DNA of 5,229 nucleotides from Devosia sp. (GTDB lineage Bacteria; Pseudomonadota; Alphaproteobacteria; Rhizobiales; Devosiaceae): the NCBI GenBank assembly GCA_028290225.1, contig JAQGKH010000219.1, positions 1 to 5,229 of the forward strand. Direction: 5' to 3'. Each line of letters begins with the position of its first letter. Position 1 is the stretch's first letter. The translations under genes were made by a program, and so were the position numbers. Below the pieces are notes generated by a model, which saw nothing but the letters and a program-made list of their open reading frames with translations, was not told the origin of the DNA and ran no database searches. Below are positions 4,574 through 5,229 of the stretch, piece by piece.

Positions 4574-5229
4574 TTAGCCGACCTTGCTGCCACGCAGCGC
4601 GCGCTTGCGGTCATTGGGGTCCAGCCAGATCTTGCGCAGGCGGATCGACTTGGGGGTCACCTCGACATATTCGTCTTCGGCGATATAGCCCAGCGACTGC
4701 TCCAGCGTCAGCTTCTTGGGCGTGGTCAGGCGCACCGCTTCGTCCTTGGAAGTGGTGCGGATATTGGTGAGCTGCTTGCCCTTGAGCGCGTTGACCTCGA
4801 GGTCGTTCTCGCGGGAGTGCTCGCCGATGATCATGCCTTCATAGATGTCGACGCCGGCGTCGATCATGATCGGGCCGCGATCTTCGAGGTTCCACAAGGC
4901 AAAGGCCACGGACTGGCCGGTGCCGTTGGAGATCAGCACACCGGTGCGACGGCCCGGCAGATCGCCCTTGTAGGGCACGAAGGCGTGGAACAGGCGGTTG
5001 AAGATGGCGGTGCCGCGGGTGTCGCTCAGCAATTCCGGCTGGTAGCCGATCAGCGCGCGGGTCGGCACGAGGAGCCGGATGCGGGTGCGGCCCACGCCCG
5101 AGGCGCGCATATCGGTCAGCTCGCCCTTGCGCTCGGTCAGCTTCTGCACGACCGTGCCGGTGAACTCATCATCGACGTCGATGATCACTTCCTCGATCGG
5201 CTCGAGCTTTTCGCCGTTTTCTTCCTTGA
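4574..5229 (-). CDS. typA: Translational GTPase TypA/BipA, C-terminal fragment cut by window edge
   Basis: The last 217 codons of TypA/BipA, a ribosome-binding translational GTPase of the EF-G class needed for 50S assembly and growth under cold or other stress. The reading frame is open to base 5229 (KEENGEKLEPIEE before VIIDVDDEF), so the 5' part, with the GTPase domain, lies outside the window; the family is usually about 605-610 residues. Present are the EF-G domain V-like part, from EEVIIDVDDEFTGTVV through LTERKGEL and LVPTRALIGY, then the TypA-specific C-terminal domain: GVLISNGTGQSVAFAL, DRGPIMIDAGVDIYEGMIIG, HSRENDLEVNALKGKQLTN, DEAVRLTTPKKLTLEQSL and DEYVEVTPKSIRLRK, ending in a basic tail. 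The match to E. coli BipA is obvious throughout. The stop is TAA at 4574-4576. A GTG at 5186-5188 is an internal valine codon, not a start. Confidence 0.97.
   Translation of the reverse strand, partial: KEENGEKLEPIEEVIIDVDDEFTGTVVQKLTERKGELTDMRASGVGRTRIRLLVPTRALIGYQPELLSDTRGTAIFNRLFHAFVPYKGDLPGRRTGVLISNGTGQSVAFALWNLEDRGPIMIDAGVDIYEGMIIGEHSRENDLEVNALKGKQLTNIRTTSKDEAVRLTTPKKLTLEQSLGYIAEDEYVEVTPKSIRLRKIWLDPNDRKRALRGSKVG

Noticed and set aside
5186..5188. GTG as start of a 204-residue typA product
   Set aside because: The TypA reading frame and similarity continue without break to 5229; this is an internal valine codon of a gene cut by the window edge.

Overview
The window reads as a stretch of conserved housekeeping genes from a GC-rich alphaproteobacterium, most likely in the Hyphomicrobiales and perhaps Devosia-like. 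That placement is an inference. It rests on the GC-rich codon use, the alphaproteobacterial look of the proteins (K+-independent H+-pyrophosphatase, YggT followed by DUF167), a promoter close to the CTTGAC-N17-CTATAT type, and two intergenic palindrome families that I recall from alphaproteobacterial genomes. No rRNA, tRNA, CRISPR array, transposase, phage gene or defence gene is visible.

All six genes lie on the minus strand, so transcription runs from high to low coordinates. In that order: the 3' two-thirds of a gap-free typA fragment (cut by the window edge at 5229), with a strong 12-bp GCAA-loop hairpin just after its stop; a DedA-family membrane protein (3873..4481); a good promoter at 3837..3865; yggT (3514..3804); a DUF167/YggU gene (3177..3479) that touches or overlaps the yggT end; a structured 125-nt leader or spacer; hppA (910..3051); a 357-nt gap rich in palindromes (553..909); and a RibD_C/dihydrofolate-reductase-like gene (1..552), whose stop codon is the first three bases of the window.

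The genes do not form a single pathway. yggT and the DUF167 gene appear to be one translationally coupled unit driven by the 3837..3865 promoter, and hppA may be reached by read-through because I found no convincing promoter in the spacer before it. HppA is an energy-conserving proton pump. DedA and YggT are small inner-membrane proteins tied to envelope maintenance. TypA is a ribosome-associated GTPase.

The most interesting signals are non-coding. The hppA leader can fold into a chain of mutually exclusive stems that ends at the Shine-Dalgarno sequence. The 553..909 gap carries two different dispersed-type palindromes, and next to them an open frame that overlaps the reductase start by 8 nt and may be the tail of a lost cistron. 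The DUF167 gene lacks an ATG, GTG or TTG start upstream of its conserved N-terminal Trp-Arg motif. I see no evidence for a new multi-gene system here.
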